A DNA stretch of 6,144 bases, from contig CANETO010000134.1 in assembly GCA_947440895.1 (NCBI GenBank), positions 1 through 6,144 on the forward strand, in the 5' to 3' direction. This document shows, one piece after another, positions 1-5,527 of the stretch. Both the position numbers and the translations under genes were made by a program. Source of the stretch: Planctomycetaceae bacterium. GTDB taxonomy: Bacteria; Planctomycetota; Planctomycetia; Pirellulales; UBA1268. Within the stretch, counting starts at the first letter, position 1, and every line of letters starts with the position of its first letter. The notes under the pieces are model-generated. The model saw nothing but the letters and a program-made list of their open reading frames with translations. It ran no database searches and was not told the origin of the DNA.

Positions 1-1296
1 GGCGTTGTCGGGTTGGGCACCGTCGGTTCGGGTGTCGTTCGGCTGCTCGTCGAGTCGGCTGACCACATCACGCGGCATGCCGGCCGGCCAATCATCGTCG
101 AAAAGGCGGTCGTCCGCGATGTCGCCAAGCCTCGGAGCGTGCCCGTGCCCGGCGGACGGATCTCGTCCGATATCCGCGACATCTCGGAAGATCCGTCGAT
201 TACCGTGGCGGCGCTCCTGGTTGGGGGCCTGGAACCGGCGCGGTCGATGATGATCGAACTGCTGGAGCACGGAAAAGACGTGGTCACCGCCAACAAGGCG
301 CTCCTGGCGGAGCATGGACCGGAACTCTTCGAGCTGGCCCGGAAGCGGGGCCGGTCAATCGCCTTCGAGGCGGCCGTGGCCGGCGGCATCCCGATCGTGG
401 CAGCCATCAGCGAATGCCTGGCCGCTAACCGCATCGAATCGATCCGTGGCATCTTGAACGGCACGAGCAATTTCATCCTGACCCGCATGGAGGAGGACGG
501 CGCCGACTACGCCGACGTGCTGAAGCTCGCGCAGGCCAAGGGCTTTGCCGAGGCCGATCCCTCGATGGACGTCGATGGCACCGATGCCACGCAAAAACTG
601 GCCATTCTCGCGCATCTCGCCTTCGGTGTCTGGGTGCCATGGGCCGAGATCCCGCGGACCGGCATCGACGGCCTCGACCTCGACCTCCTGAAGTACGCTG
701 GCGAACTCGGCTACCGGATCAGGCTGGTGGCCGTGGCCAGCCGCGCTCTCTCCAGCGGCACGGCCGGCCGGCTCGCCATGCGGGTGGCGCCTGCCTTGGT
801 GAAGATCGGCACGCCGCTGGCGGAGACCAGGGGTGCCTACAACGCCGTCAGCATCGTGGGCGATGCCGTCGGACGGATGTTCTTTCACGGTTTGGGCGCT
901 GGGCAGATGCCGACCGCCTCGGCCGTCGTCGCCGACATCATCGACACAGTGGTGGGCCGCGCAGCGATCACGTTCCGCACCACGGGCGTGCTCGAGGCCG
1001 ACACCCCCGCCTCGAAAATCAGCGATACCGACGCCCATGAACGGCACTTTCTGCGGATCCGGGTCAAGGACCAGCCGGGCGTGCTGGCGAAGATCACCGG
1101 CACACTGGGCGATCATGGCATCTCGATCGCGTCGGTCATCCAGCACGACGTATCGGCATCCTCGAACGCGGGAGTGCCGCTGGTCATCATGACCCACGCC
1201 TGTGCGCCGAGCGCCGTGCAGCGGGCCGTTGCCGTGATCGACACCTCCGACGTGGTCCGAGGGAAAAGCGTCTGCCTGAGCGTGCTCGAGGAGTAA
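1..1296 (+). CDS. hom: Homoserine dehydrogenase, 5' end cut by window edge
   Basis: This enzyme reduces aspartate semialdehyde to homoserine with NAD(P)H in the cytoplasm, at the branch point to threonine and methionine. The frame is open from base 1 and 431 residues are visible. It opens inside the Rossmann dinucleotide loop (GLGTVG, residues 5-10), so probably only about 5-15 N-terminal residues are missing. Substrate-binding and catalytic motifs are intact: VTANKAL (Lys99), GILNGTSNF (150-158), and GFAEADPSMDVDGTDATQK (181-199). In the last motif Glu184, Asp190, Asp195 and Lys199 keep the spacing of the catalytic residues in the yeast enzyme. A C-terminal ACT domain (about 348-431, beginning HFLRIRVKDQPGVLAKI) is the usual site of end-product feedback. 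It is followed after 10 bases by the mutase-like gene and then lysC, which indicates an operon. The TTG at 13 is an internal codon, not the start. Identification is very secure. Confidence 0.97.
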   Translation, partial: GVVGLGTVGSGVVRLLVESADHITRHAGRPIIVEKAVVRDVAKPRSVPVPGGRISSDIRDISEDPSITVAALLVGGLEPARSMMIELLEHGKDVVTANKALLAEHGPELFELARKRGRSIAFEAAVAGGIPIVAAISECLAANRIESIRGILNGTSNFILTRMEEDGADYADVLKLAQAKGFAEADPSMDVDGTDATQKLAILAHLAFGVWVPWAEIPRTGIDGLDLDLLKYAGELGYRIRLVAVASRALSSGTAGRLAMRVAPALVKIGTPLAETRGAYNAVSIVGDAVGRMFFHGLGAGQMPTASAVVADIIDTVVGRAAITFRTTGVLEADTPASKISDTDAHERHFLRIRVKDQPGVLAKITGTLGDHGISIASVIQHDVSASSNAGVPLVIMTHACAPSAVQRAVAVIDTSDVVRGKSVCLSVLEE

Positions 1297-1300
1297 AGGA
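1295..1300 (+). promoter_or_regulatory. Ribosome binding site of the mutase-like gene, overlapping the hom stop codon
   Basis: AAAGGA begins inside the TAA stop of hom and lies 6 bases before the ATG at 1307. The overlap with the hom stop suggests translational coupling between the two genes and supports the 1307 start. Confidence 0.7.
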
Positions 1301-1306
1301 CTCGCC

Positions 1307-2551
1307 ATGAAATACGTGATCGTGATTCCCGACGGTGCCGCCGACGCTCCGCAGGCTTCGCTCGGGGGCAAAACTCCCTTTCAGGCCGCCCGTACACCCG
1401 CGATGGATGCGCTGGCCGCCCGCGGCCAGGTGGGACTGACCAACCACGTGCCCGACGGCCTGCCGCCCGGCTCGGAGGTGGCCTGCATGAGCCTGATGGG
1501 CTACGACCCGCTCGCCTATTTCACAGGCCGTGCCCCGCTCGAAGCAGCGGCTCAGGGCATCACGCTCGGTCCCGACGACTGGGCCGTGCGGTGCAACCTC
1601 GTCACGATTCGTTCTGGCGAAGGTGGAAGCGGCTCCGTGATGGAAGACTTCACGGCCGGCCACATCACCACCGAGGAAGGCACCGAACTTCTTGCCGCAG
1701 CACAGCGGGGGCTGGCGGCCGATTTCCCCGAACTCGCTGATGCATGGCAATTCAAGCCGGGTGTCAGCTACCGCAATCTGCTGATGTATCGGGGCACGGC
1801 CGGAAAGGCTCCGCCGCTGGGGGCCGACCTGCGGGCGACGCCGCCGCACGACCTGATGGACAAGTCGGTCGCCGACTCCTTCCCCCGCGGCACCGGCAGC
1901 CGGCTGCTCACTGAGATCATGGCGAAGAGCGCCACTTGGCTGGCAGGGCACCCGGTCAACAAGGCACGGATCGCGGCCGGCAAACGCCCCGCCACGCATG
2001 TCTGGCTCTGGGGCGTAGGCCGCGCGCCGGCGATGGAGCCATTCACGACGAAATACGGCACGAATGGCACGATGATCACGGCCGTCGATCTCCTCCGCGG
2101 GCTGGCCTCGCTGGCGGGCTGGAAACGGCTCGAGGTGGCTGGCGCCACTGGGTATCTCGACACCGACTATGCCGCGAAGGGCAGGGCGGCGATTGCGGAA
2201 TTGGCCACAGCCGATCTTGTCTGCGTGCATGTCGAGGCTCCCGACGAGGCGAGCCATCAGGGCGACGCTGTGGAGAAAGTGAAGGCGATCGAGGAGATCG
2301 ATCTGCATATCGTGAAGCCGATTGCCGAGTATCTGGCGAGCGTGCCGGAGCATCGCATCCTCGTCTGTCCCGACCACCCCACGTTCATCACGACCAAGAC
2401 CCATTCCCGTGGCCCGGTGCCGTTTGTGATGGCAGGCAGCGGCATCAAGCCGTCGGGCCAGCAAACCTATGACGAGGTCGCGGCCTCCGCGAGCGGCGCG
2501 TCGATCCTGCCGGGCTGGAAGCTGATGGGCACTTTTTTGCGGGGCAACTGA
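1307..2551 (+). CDS. Phosphoglycerate-mutase-like protein, probable homoserine kinase of the alkaline phosphatase superfamily
   Basis: A 414-residue cytoplasmic protein of the archaeal-type cofactor-independent phosphoglycerate mutase family (apgM-like, alkaline phosphatase superfamily). Visible motifs are an N-terminal metal-binding IPDG (residues 7-10), GSEVACMSLMGYDP (55-68) with the probable nucleophile Ser56, FTGRAPLEA (72-80), VHVEAPDEASHQGD (307-320), and DHPTFITTKTHSRGPVPF (356-373) with metal-ligand His357 and His366. A subfamily of these proteins found in threonine operons has been proposed to be a non-homologous homoserine kinase (TIGRFAM TIGR02535, from memory). The DHPT...TH...PVPF and VHVEAPDEA patterns resemble that subfamily. 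Its position between hom and lysC, 10 bases after hom, favours phosphorylation of homoserine to O-phosphohomoserine over 2-/3-phosphoglycerate interconversion. The family call is secure. The kinase role is inferred mainly from context, and a true phosphoglycerate mutase is the main alternative. The length is normal for the family and no frameshift is seen. Confidence 0.93.
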   Translation: MKYVIVIPDGAADAPQASLGGKTPFQAARTPAMDALAARGQVGLTNHVPDGLPPGSEVACMSLMGYDPLAYFTGRAPLEAAAQGITLGPDDWAVRCNLVTIRSGEGGSGSVMEDFTAGHITTEEGTELLAAAQRGLAADFPELADAWQFKPGVSYRNLLMYRGTAGKAPPLGADLRATPPHDLMDKSVADSFPRGTGSRLLTEIMAKSATWLAGHPVNKARIAAGKRPATHVWLWGVGRAPAMEPFTTKYGTNGTMITAVDLLRGLASLAGWKRLEVAGATGYLDTDYAAKGRAAIAELATADLVCVHVEAPDEASHQGDAVEKVKAIEEIDLHIVKPIAEYLASVPEHRILVCPDHPTFITTKTHSRGPVPFVMAGSGIKPSGQQTYDEVAASASGASILPGWKLMGTFLRGN

Positions 2552-2580
2552 CCACACCAACCGCGCTCTCAGCAGCGCAC

Positions 2581-2585
2581 GGAGA
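2581..2585 (+). promoter_or_regulatory. Ribosome binding site deciding the lysC start
   Basis: GGAGA lies 8 bases before the ATG at 2594 but only 2 bases before the in-frame ATG at 2588. The normal spacing favours 2594, which yields a protein starting MALVVQKFGGTSV, the usual beginning of aspartate kinases. Confidence 0.65.
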
Positions 2586-2593
2586 ACATGTCG

Positions 2594-4354
2594 ATGGCCC
2601 TCGTGGTGCAGAAATTTGGCGGGACGAGCGTTGCCGATCCCCAGAAGATCCTCGCGGCCGCTCACAAGGCGATCGCACGGCAGCAGAGTGGCCACCAGGT
2701 AGTGGTGGTGGTCAGTGCCATGGGCCACCAGACCGACGTGCTCGTCGACCTCGCCAAGCAGATCTCGGACCGCCCCAGCGCCCGCGAGATGGACATGCTG
2801 TTGTCGACGGGCGAACAGGTGAGCGTGGCCCTCTTTGCGATGGCCATCCAGTCGCTGGGCCACAAGGCTGTCAGCCTGACAGGCGCCCAGATCGGCATCC
2901 GCACCGACTCGACCCACACCAAGGCACGCATCAAGTCGATCTCGACAGATCACGTTAGAAAACTGCTCGACGATGGTGCGATCGTGATCGCCGCCGGTTT
3001 CCAGGGTATCGACCAGGACGGCAACATCACCACACTCGGCCGGGGCGGTTCCGATACGACGGCGGTGGCGCTTGCCGCCGTGCTCGACGCCGATCTCTGC
3101 GAAATCTACACCGACGTCGACGGCATCTACACGACCGACCCGCGGATGCTGCCAAAGGCCCGCCGACTGGCGTCGATCAGCTACGACGAGATGCTCGAAC
3201 TGGCCAGCCTCGGCGCGGGCGTGATGCACTCTCGGTCAATCGAGTTCGCCAAAAAGTTTGGCGTGAAGGTGCTTGTTCGGTCGAGTTTCAAGGACATGCC
3301 CGGCACGGTGATTCTGGCCGCCGAGCAGTCGACGCCCCGGCCCGCCAGTGGTGTGGCATTGGCGAAGGACGAGGCGAGGATCACGCTCGAAAATGTCCCC
3401 GACCAGCCGGGATCCAGCCATGCGCTTTTTTCGCAGTTGGCTGCCTCAGGGATCGCGGTCGACATGATCGTGCAGAACGTCGGGCAGGGGGGCCAGGCCG
3501 ACATCTCCTTCACCGTGCCGGTCGATGACCTGCCCGAGGCACTTGAACTCTCCAACCGGGTGGCCGCGCAACTCGGTGCCACAGGTGTGTCACACGATGC
3601 GGAACTGGCGAAGGTGTCGGTCGTGGGAGTTGGCATGGCAACCGCCGAGGGCGTCGCCGGCAGGATGTTCTCGGCGCTCTCTCGCGAAAAGATCAACGTC
3701 CACATGATCACGACGAGCGAGATCAAGATTTCCGTCCTCGTCGACCGGAAGGACGGTGCCGCGGCCGTTCAGGCTGTGCACCATGCCTTTGGTCTCGAAG
3801 CGGAGACGGCCGGCGACGAGTCCGATATCGCGGGGTCGCATCTCGTCAAGTCGAGTCCGCTCGACGTGGTCCGCCGCCTCGAGGGGATGGAGGATCTGGC
3901 AATCGAGGACTGTCAGCTCGATTCGTCGCAGGCGCTCGTGACGTTCACCGATCTCCCCGACACACCGGGTGTGGCAGCCGACGTCTTCGAGGAGGTGGGC
4001 CGGGCGGGCCTGAATGTCGACATGATCGTGCAGAGCCATCCCCGCGAGGGGCGAGCGGAGATCTCGTTCACGGTGCCCGCAGAGAGTCGCGACAAGGCCA
4101 TCGACGTGGCTCGGCGGATCGCGGCCAGTCGCGGAGCACACGTCGCCGACGTGCCGCATGTCGCCAAGCTTTCGATCACGGGCGTCGGCATCCGGAGCCA
4201 CGCGGGTGTCGCCGACCGACTCTTCAAGCCGCTGGCCGACGAAGGCATCAACATCGAGGTCGTGAGCACGAGCGAGGTCCGCTTGAATGTCGTCGTGGCC
4301 GCCGAGCATGGCGAGAAGTCGCTCGAGGTGCTCCGCAGGGCGTTCGGAGTCTAG
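2594..4354 (+). CDS. lysC: Aspartate kinase with a duplicated ACT regulatory module (four ACT domains)
   Basis: Phosphorylates aspartate with ATP, the committed cytoplasmic step to lysine, threonine, methionine and diaminopimelate. From the ATG at 2594 it has 586 residues. An in-frame ATG at 2588 would add two, but the Shine-Dalgarno spacing favours 2594. The catalytic amino-acid-kinase domain (about 1-250) carries KFGGTSV (7-13), GRGGSDTTA (149-157) and EIYTDVDGIYTTDPR (170-184). The regulatory part has ACT1 at about 263-335, ACT2 at 339-401, a linker at 402-446, ACT3 at 447-518 and ACT4 at 524-586. ACT3-4 is a recognisable copy of ACT1-2 (VDMIVQ, ISFTVP and AFG recur at nearly constant offset). 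Typical bacterial aspartate kinases are about 400-450 residues with one ACT pair. Four-ACT forms are known in cyanobacteria and some other groups. The second pair may bind another amino acid or stabilise the oligomer, which is inference. It is the last gene of the hom operon, 42 bases after the mutase-like gene. Confidence 0.97.
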   Translation: MALVVQKFGGTSVADPQKILAAAHKAIARQQSGHQVVVVVSAMGHQTDVLVDLAKQISDRPSAREMDMLLSTGEQVSVALFAMAIQSLGHKAVSLTGAQIGIRTDSTHTKARIKSISTDHVRKLLDDGAIVIAAGFQGIDQDGNITTLGRGGSDTTAVALAAVLDADLCEIYTDVDGIYTTDPRMLPKARRLASISYDEMLELASLGAGVMHSRSIEFAKKFGVKVLVRSSFKDMPGTVILAAEQSTPRPASGVALAKDEARITLENVPDQPGSSHALFSQLAASGIAVDMIVQNVGQGGQADISFTVPVDDLPEALELSNRVAAQLGATGVSHDAELAKVSVVGVGMATAEGVAGRMFSALSREKINVHMITTSEIKISVLVDRKDGAAAVQAVHHAFGLEAETAGDESDIAGSHLVKSSPLDVVRRLEGMEDLAIEDCQLDSSQALVTFTDLPDTPGVAADVFEEVGRAGLNVDMIVQSHPREGRAEISFTVPAESRDKAIDVARRIAASRGAHVADVPHVAKLSITGVGIRSHAGVADRLFKPLADEGINIEVVSTSEVRLNVVVAAEHGEKSLEVLRRAFGV

Positions 4355-4375
4355 GCGGTCTTGGAGTCGCCGACC

Positions 4376-4439
4376 GTGTGAAGCCCGGCACTGCGGAACT
4401 CCCTCGGTTCGCGGCGGCAGCATGGTCGGTGGCTCACAC
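4376..4439. other. Imperfect hairpin at the convergent lysC / Hpt junction
   Basis: GTGTGA (4376-4381) can pair with TCACAC (4434-4439), extended by GCC (4383-4385) with GGC (4431-4433) across a bulged A. Inside it CTGC (4391-4394) can pair with GCAG (4417-4420). Alternatively GAAC (4396-4399) pairs with GTTC (4407-4410) around a 7-base loop. The fold overlaps the Hpt stop codon and spans most of the 79-base gap between two converging genes. It may help end transcription in both directions, but there is no T-tract on either strand, so a classical intrinsic terminator cannot be claimed. Confidence 0.22.
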
Positions 4440-4826
4440 CTGATTGGGCGGCGCACCGGCTACCGCCAACGGCTCTCCCCTTCGGAGGCGTTCATTGCAA
4501 TCGCGTACGCAATCGACGCAGCCGAGAACGGCGTTCACCGTGGCATCGAGCGTGTCCTTGCCGGAACGGAGCCGCACGAAGTGGATGTCCAGCTGATCGG
4601 TCAGGGTCGTGATGCGACCAAGTCCGAGGAGAGCCGATGCCCCCTTGATCGAGTGGAGCAGCCGAAAGGCCTCGTCAAGCTGCCGAATATCGGATGGATC
4701 ATCTTTCAGGGCGAGGATCGCCTGCACGAGACCATCGAGTTGCTCCGCCGTCTCGTCGACGAAGAGACGTAGAAAGTCCTCCATCTCGTCGGCGGGCAGG
4801 TCGGCGGAACACCCCGGGTCGCTCAT
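4434..4826 (-). CDS. Stand-alone Hpt (histidine phosphotransfer) domain protein, CheA P1-like
   Basis: A 130-residue soluble protein made almost entirely of one Hpt four-helix domain. It carries phosphoryl groups between a histidine kinase and a response regulator. The phospho-acceptor motif HSIKGASALLG (58-68) has its His at 58. The preceding acidic helix (DEMEDFLRLFVDETAEQLDGL, split here as DEMEDFLRLF at 13-22 and VDETAEQLDGL at 23-33) resembles the CheA P1 domain. No P2, dimerisation, ATPase or CheW-like domain follows before the stop, so it cannot phosphorylate itself. The last helix holds three cysteines, CVDCVRDC (103-110), and the tail is short and Ala/Pro-rich. GAAGG 7 bases before the ATG at 4826 supports this start over an upstream in-frame ATG at 4886. 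The gene lies 100 bases downstream of the BFN gene, converges on lysC, and has no kinase or receiver gene in view, so its partners are unknown. Confidence 0.87.
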   Translation of the reverse strand: MSDPGCSADLPADEMEDFLRLFVDETAEQLDGLVQAILALKDDPSDIRQLDEAFRLLHSIKGASALLGLGRITTLTDQLDIHFVRLRSGKDTLDATVNAVLGCVDCVRDCNERLRRGEPLAVAGAPPNQV

Positions 4827-4833
4827 CGCGTGG

Positions 4834-4838
4834 CCTTC
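4834..4838 (-). promoter_or_regulatory. Ribosome binding site deciding the Hpt gene start
   Basis: On the minus strand GAAGG stands 7 bases before the ATG at 4826. It selects this Met over the one 20 codons upstream, whose extra residues show no similarity to an Hpt domain. Confidence 0.6.
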
Positions 4839-4926
4839 ACAGAAAGCATGGTCTGTCGTGTCACGGCTTTTGTCATGGATTTGCAAGGCCTCCGGCAGAG
4901 GAAGCCCGAATGCCTACGAGGGCCGT

Positions 4927-5328
4927 TCACCCCAGCACGTCGGAGAGCACTTCCTCGGCGACGTAGATCGGCAAATGGGGCTCGCAGGTCACGGCCACCG
5001 CGATCGCGTCGGACGGCCGGGCATCGATCTCGACGATCTCGCCATCTTTCAGCACCCGGATCGTGGCGAAGTAGGTGTGCTCCTTCAGTTCCGAGATCAC
5101 GACATCCTGGAACTCGCCGCCCAGTAATTCGATGGAGGCAACGAGCAGGTCGTGCGTGAGCGGCCGGGGTGACTGATGGTGCTTCACCCTGCGGTCGATG
5201 CTGGTCGCCTCGAAGAGGCCGATCAGGATGGGAAACGTGCGGTTTCCCTCGACCTCTTTGAGGTAGACCACCTGTTGGTCGTTGATCTCGCTAATGATGA
5301 TCCGCGAGAGCTCCATCTGGACGCTCAT
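4927..5328 (-). CDS. Bifunctional nuclease (BFN / DUF151) domain protein
   Basis: A 133-residue soluble protein consisting of one BFN/DUF151 domain. Visible family blocks are QVVYLKEVEGNRTFPILIG (19-37), FEATSIDRR (39-47), the RPLTHDLL stretch (55-62), FQDVVISELKEHTYFATI (73-90), IDARPSDAIAVAV (101-113) and PIYVAEEVL (120-128). A plant member of this family was reported to have DNase and RNase activity. In most bacteria the physiological role is not established, so a nuclease function here is a family-level assumption. The ATG at 5328 is chosen because GGAGA lies 7 bases upstream and the family alignment begins there. The frame stays open to an ATG at 5442, but that extension is low-complexity and unlike the family. 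It sits 199 bases downstream of valS and 100 bases upstream of the Hpt gene on the same strand, so co-transcription is possible but not shown. Confidence 0.93.
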   Translation of the reverse strand: MSVQMELSRIIISEINDQQVVYLKEVEGNRTFPILIGLFEATSIDRRVKHHQSPRPLTHDLLVASIELLGGEFQDVVISELKEHTYFATIRVLKDGEIVEIDARPSDAIAVAVTCEPHLPIYVAEEVLSDVLG

Positions 5329-5335
5329 GATCTGG

Positions 5336-5340
5336 TCTCC
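5336..5340 (-). promoter_or_regulatory. Ribosome binding site deciding the BFN gene start
   Basis: On the minus strand GGAGA lies 7 bases before the ATG at 5328, favouring this start over the in-frame ATG at 5442. Confidence 0.65.
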
Positions 5341-5396
5341 GTCTGTGCGCGTGGGATGGATTCCGGCCAGGGGCAGAGACGCCCCCAACCGGGCTT

Positions 5397-5413
5397 GTCC
5401 GTCCGGTCCGTCC
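5397..5413. repeat. Tandem octamer repeat between valS and the BFN gene
   Basis: The plus strand reads GTCCGTCC, one G, then GTCCGTCC again. Each octamer is itself two copies of GTCC. On the minus strand it lies about 69-85 bases upstream of the BFN start codon. The 9-base period, close to one helical turn, would suit a protein-binding site, but in GC-rich DNA such a short repeat may also arise by chance. Confidence 0.4.
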
Positions 5414-5461
5414 AGACTATCCGAAACCCGAGGGCAATTCACCTCGCCCCCTTGCCCGGCC

Positions 5462-5482
5462 CCCGTGGCCCAGTCCCACGGG
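5462..5482 (-). terminator. Perfect 7-bp hairpin downstream of valS, possible terminator
   Basis: CCCGTGG (5462-5468) and CCACGGG (5476-5482) are perfect inverted repeats around a 7-base loop, 45 bases past the valS stop in the minus direction. The stem is GC-rich, as expected of a terminator, but G-rich sequence follows on the minus strand instead of a T-tract. It could equally be an RNA 3'-end stabiliser or part of the leader of the BFN transcript. Confidence 0.35.
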
Positions 5483-5527
5483 CAGCACCATCAGCCCGGG
5501 GCTACGAGGGAAACCTGAACAGGATGC

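Noticed and set aside
355..1371. 338-residue minus-strand open frame opposite hom
   Set aside because: It is a shadow frame of hom, His/Asp/Gly-rich, without family motifs or a ribosome binding site that I could recognise.
1187..3229. 680-residue open frame on the minus strand opposite the mutase-like gene and lysC
   Set aside because: It lies antisense to two genes with clear family motifs, is rich in Arg, His, Ala and Gly as expected of a reverse-frame shadow in GC-rich DNA, and shows no recognisable domain.
4356..4376. CGGTC / GACCG inverted repeat just after the lysC stop as a terminator
   Set aside because: The stem is only five base pairs with an 11-base loop and no T-tract, too weak to call.
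3590..4456. 288-residue minus-strand open frame opposite the lysC regulatory half
   Set aside because: It is antisense to conserved ACT domains, has shadow-like composition, and extends into the convergent gap only because stops are scarce in GC-rich sequence.
4287..4772. 161-residue plus-strand open frame running from lysC into the Hpt gene
   Set aside because: It overlaps the end of lysC in another frame and is antisense to the Hpt domain, whose HSIKGAS motif shows the true coding strand.
4840..4890. Possible minus-strand promoter (TTGCAA-like -35) before the Hpt gene
   Set aside because: No acceptable -10 element lies 16-18 bases downstream of the TTGCAA, and the match is at chance level.
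5329..5442. 38-codon N-terminal extension of the BFN protein from the ATG at 5442
   Set aside because: The ATG at 5328 has a well-placed GGAGA and matches the family start, while the extension has no family similarity.
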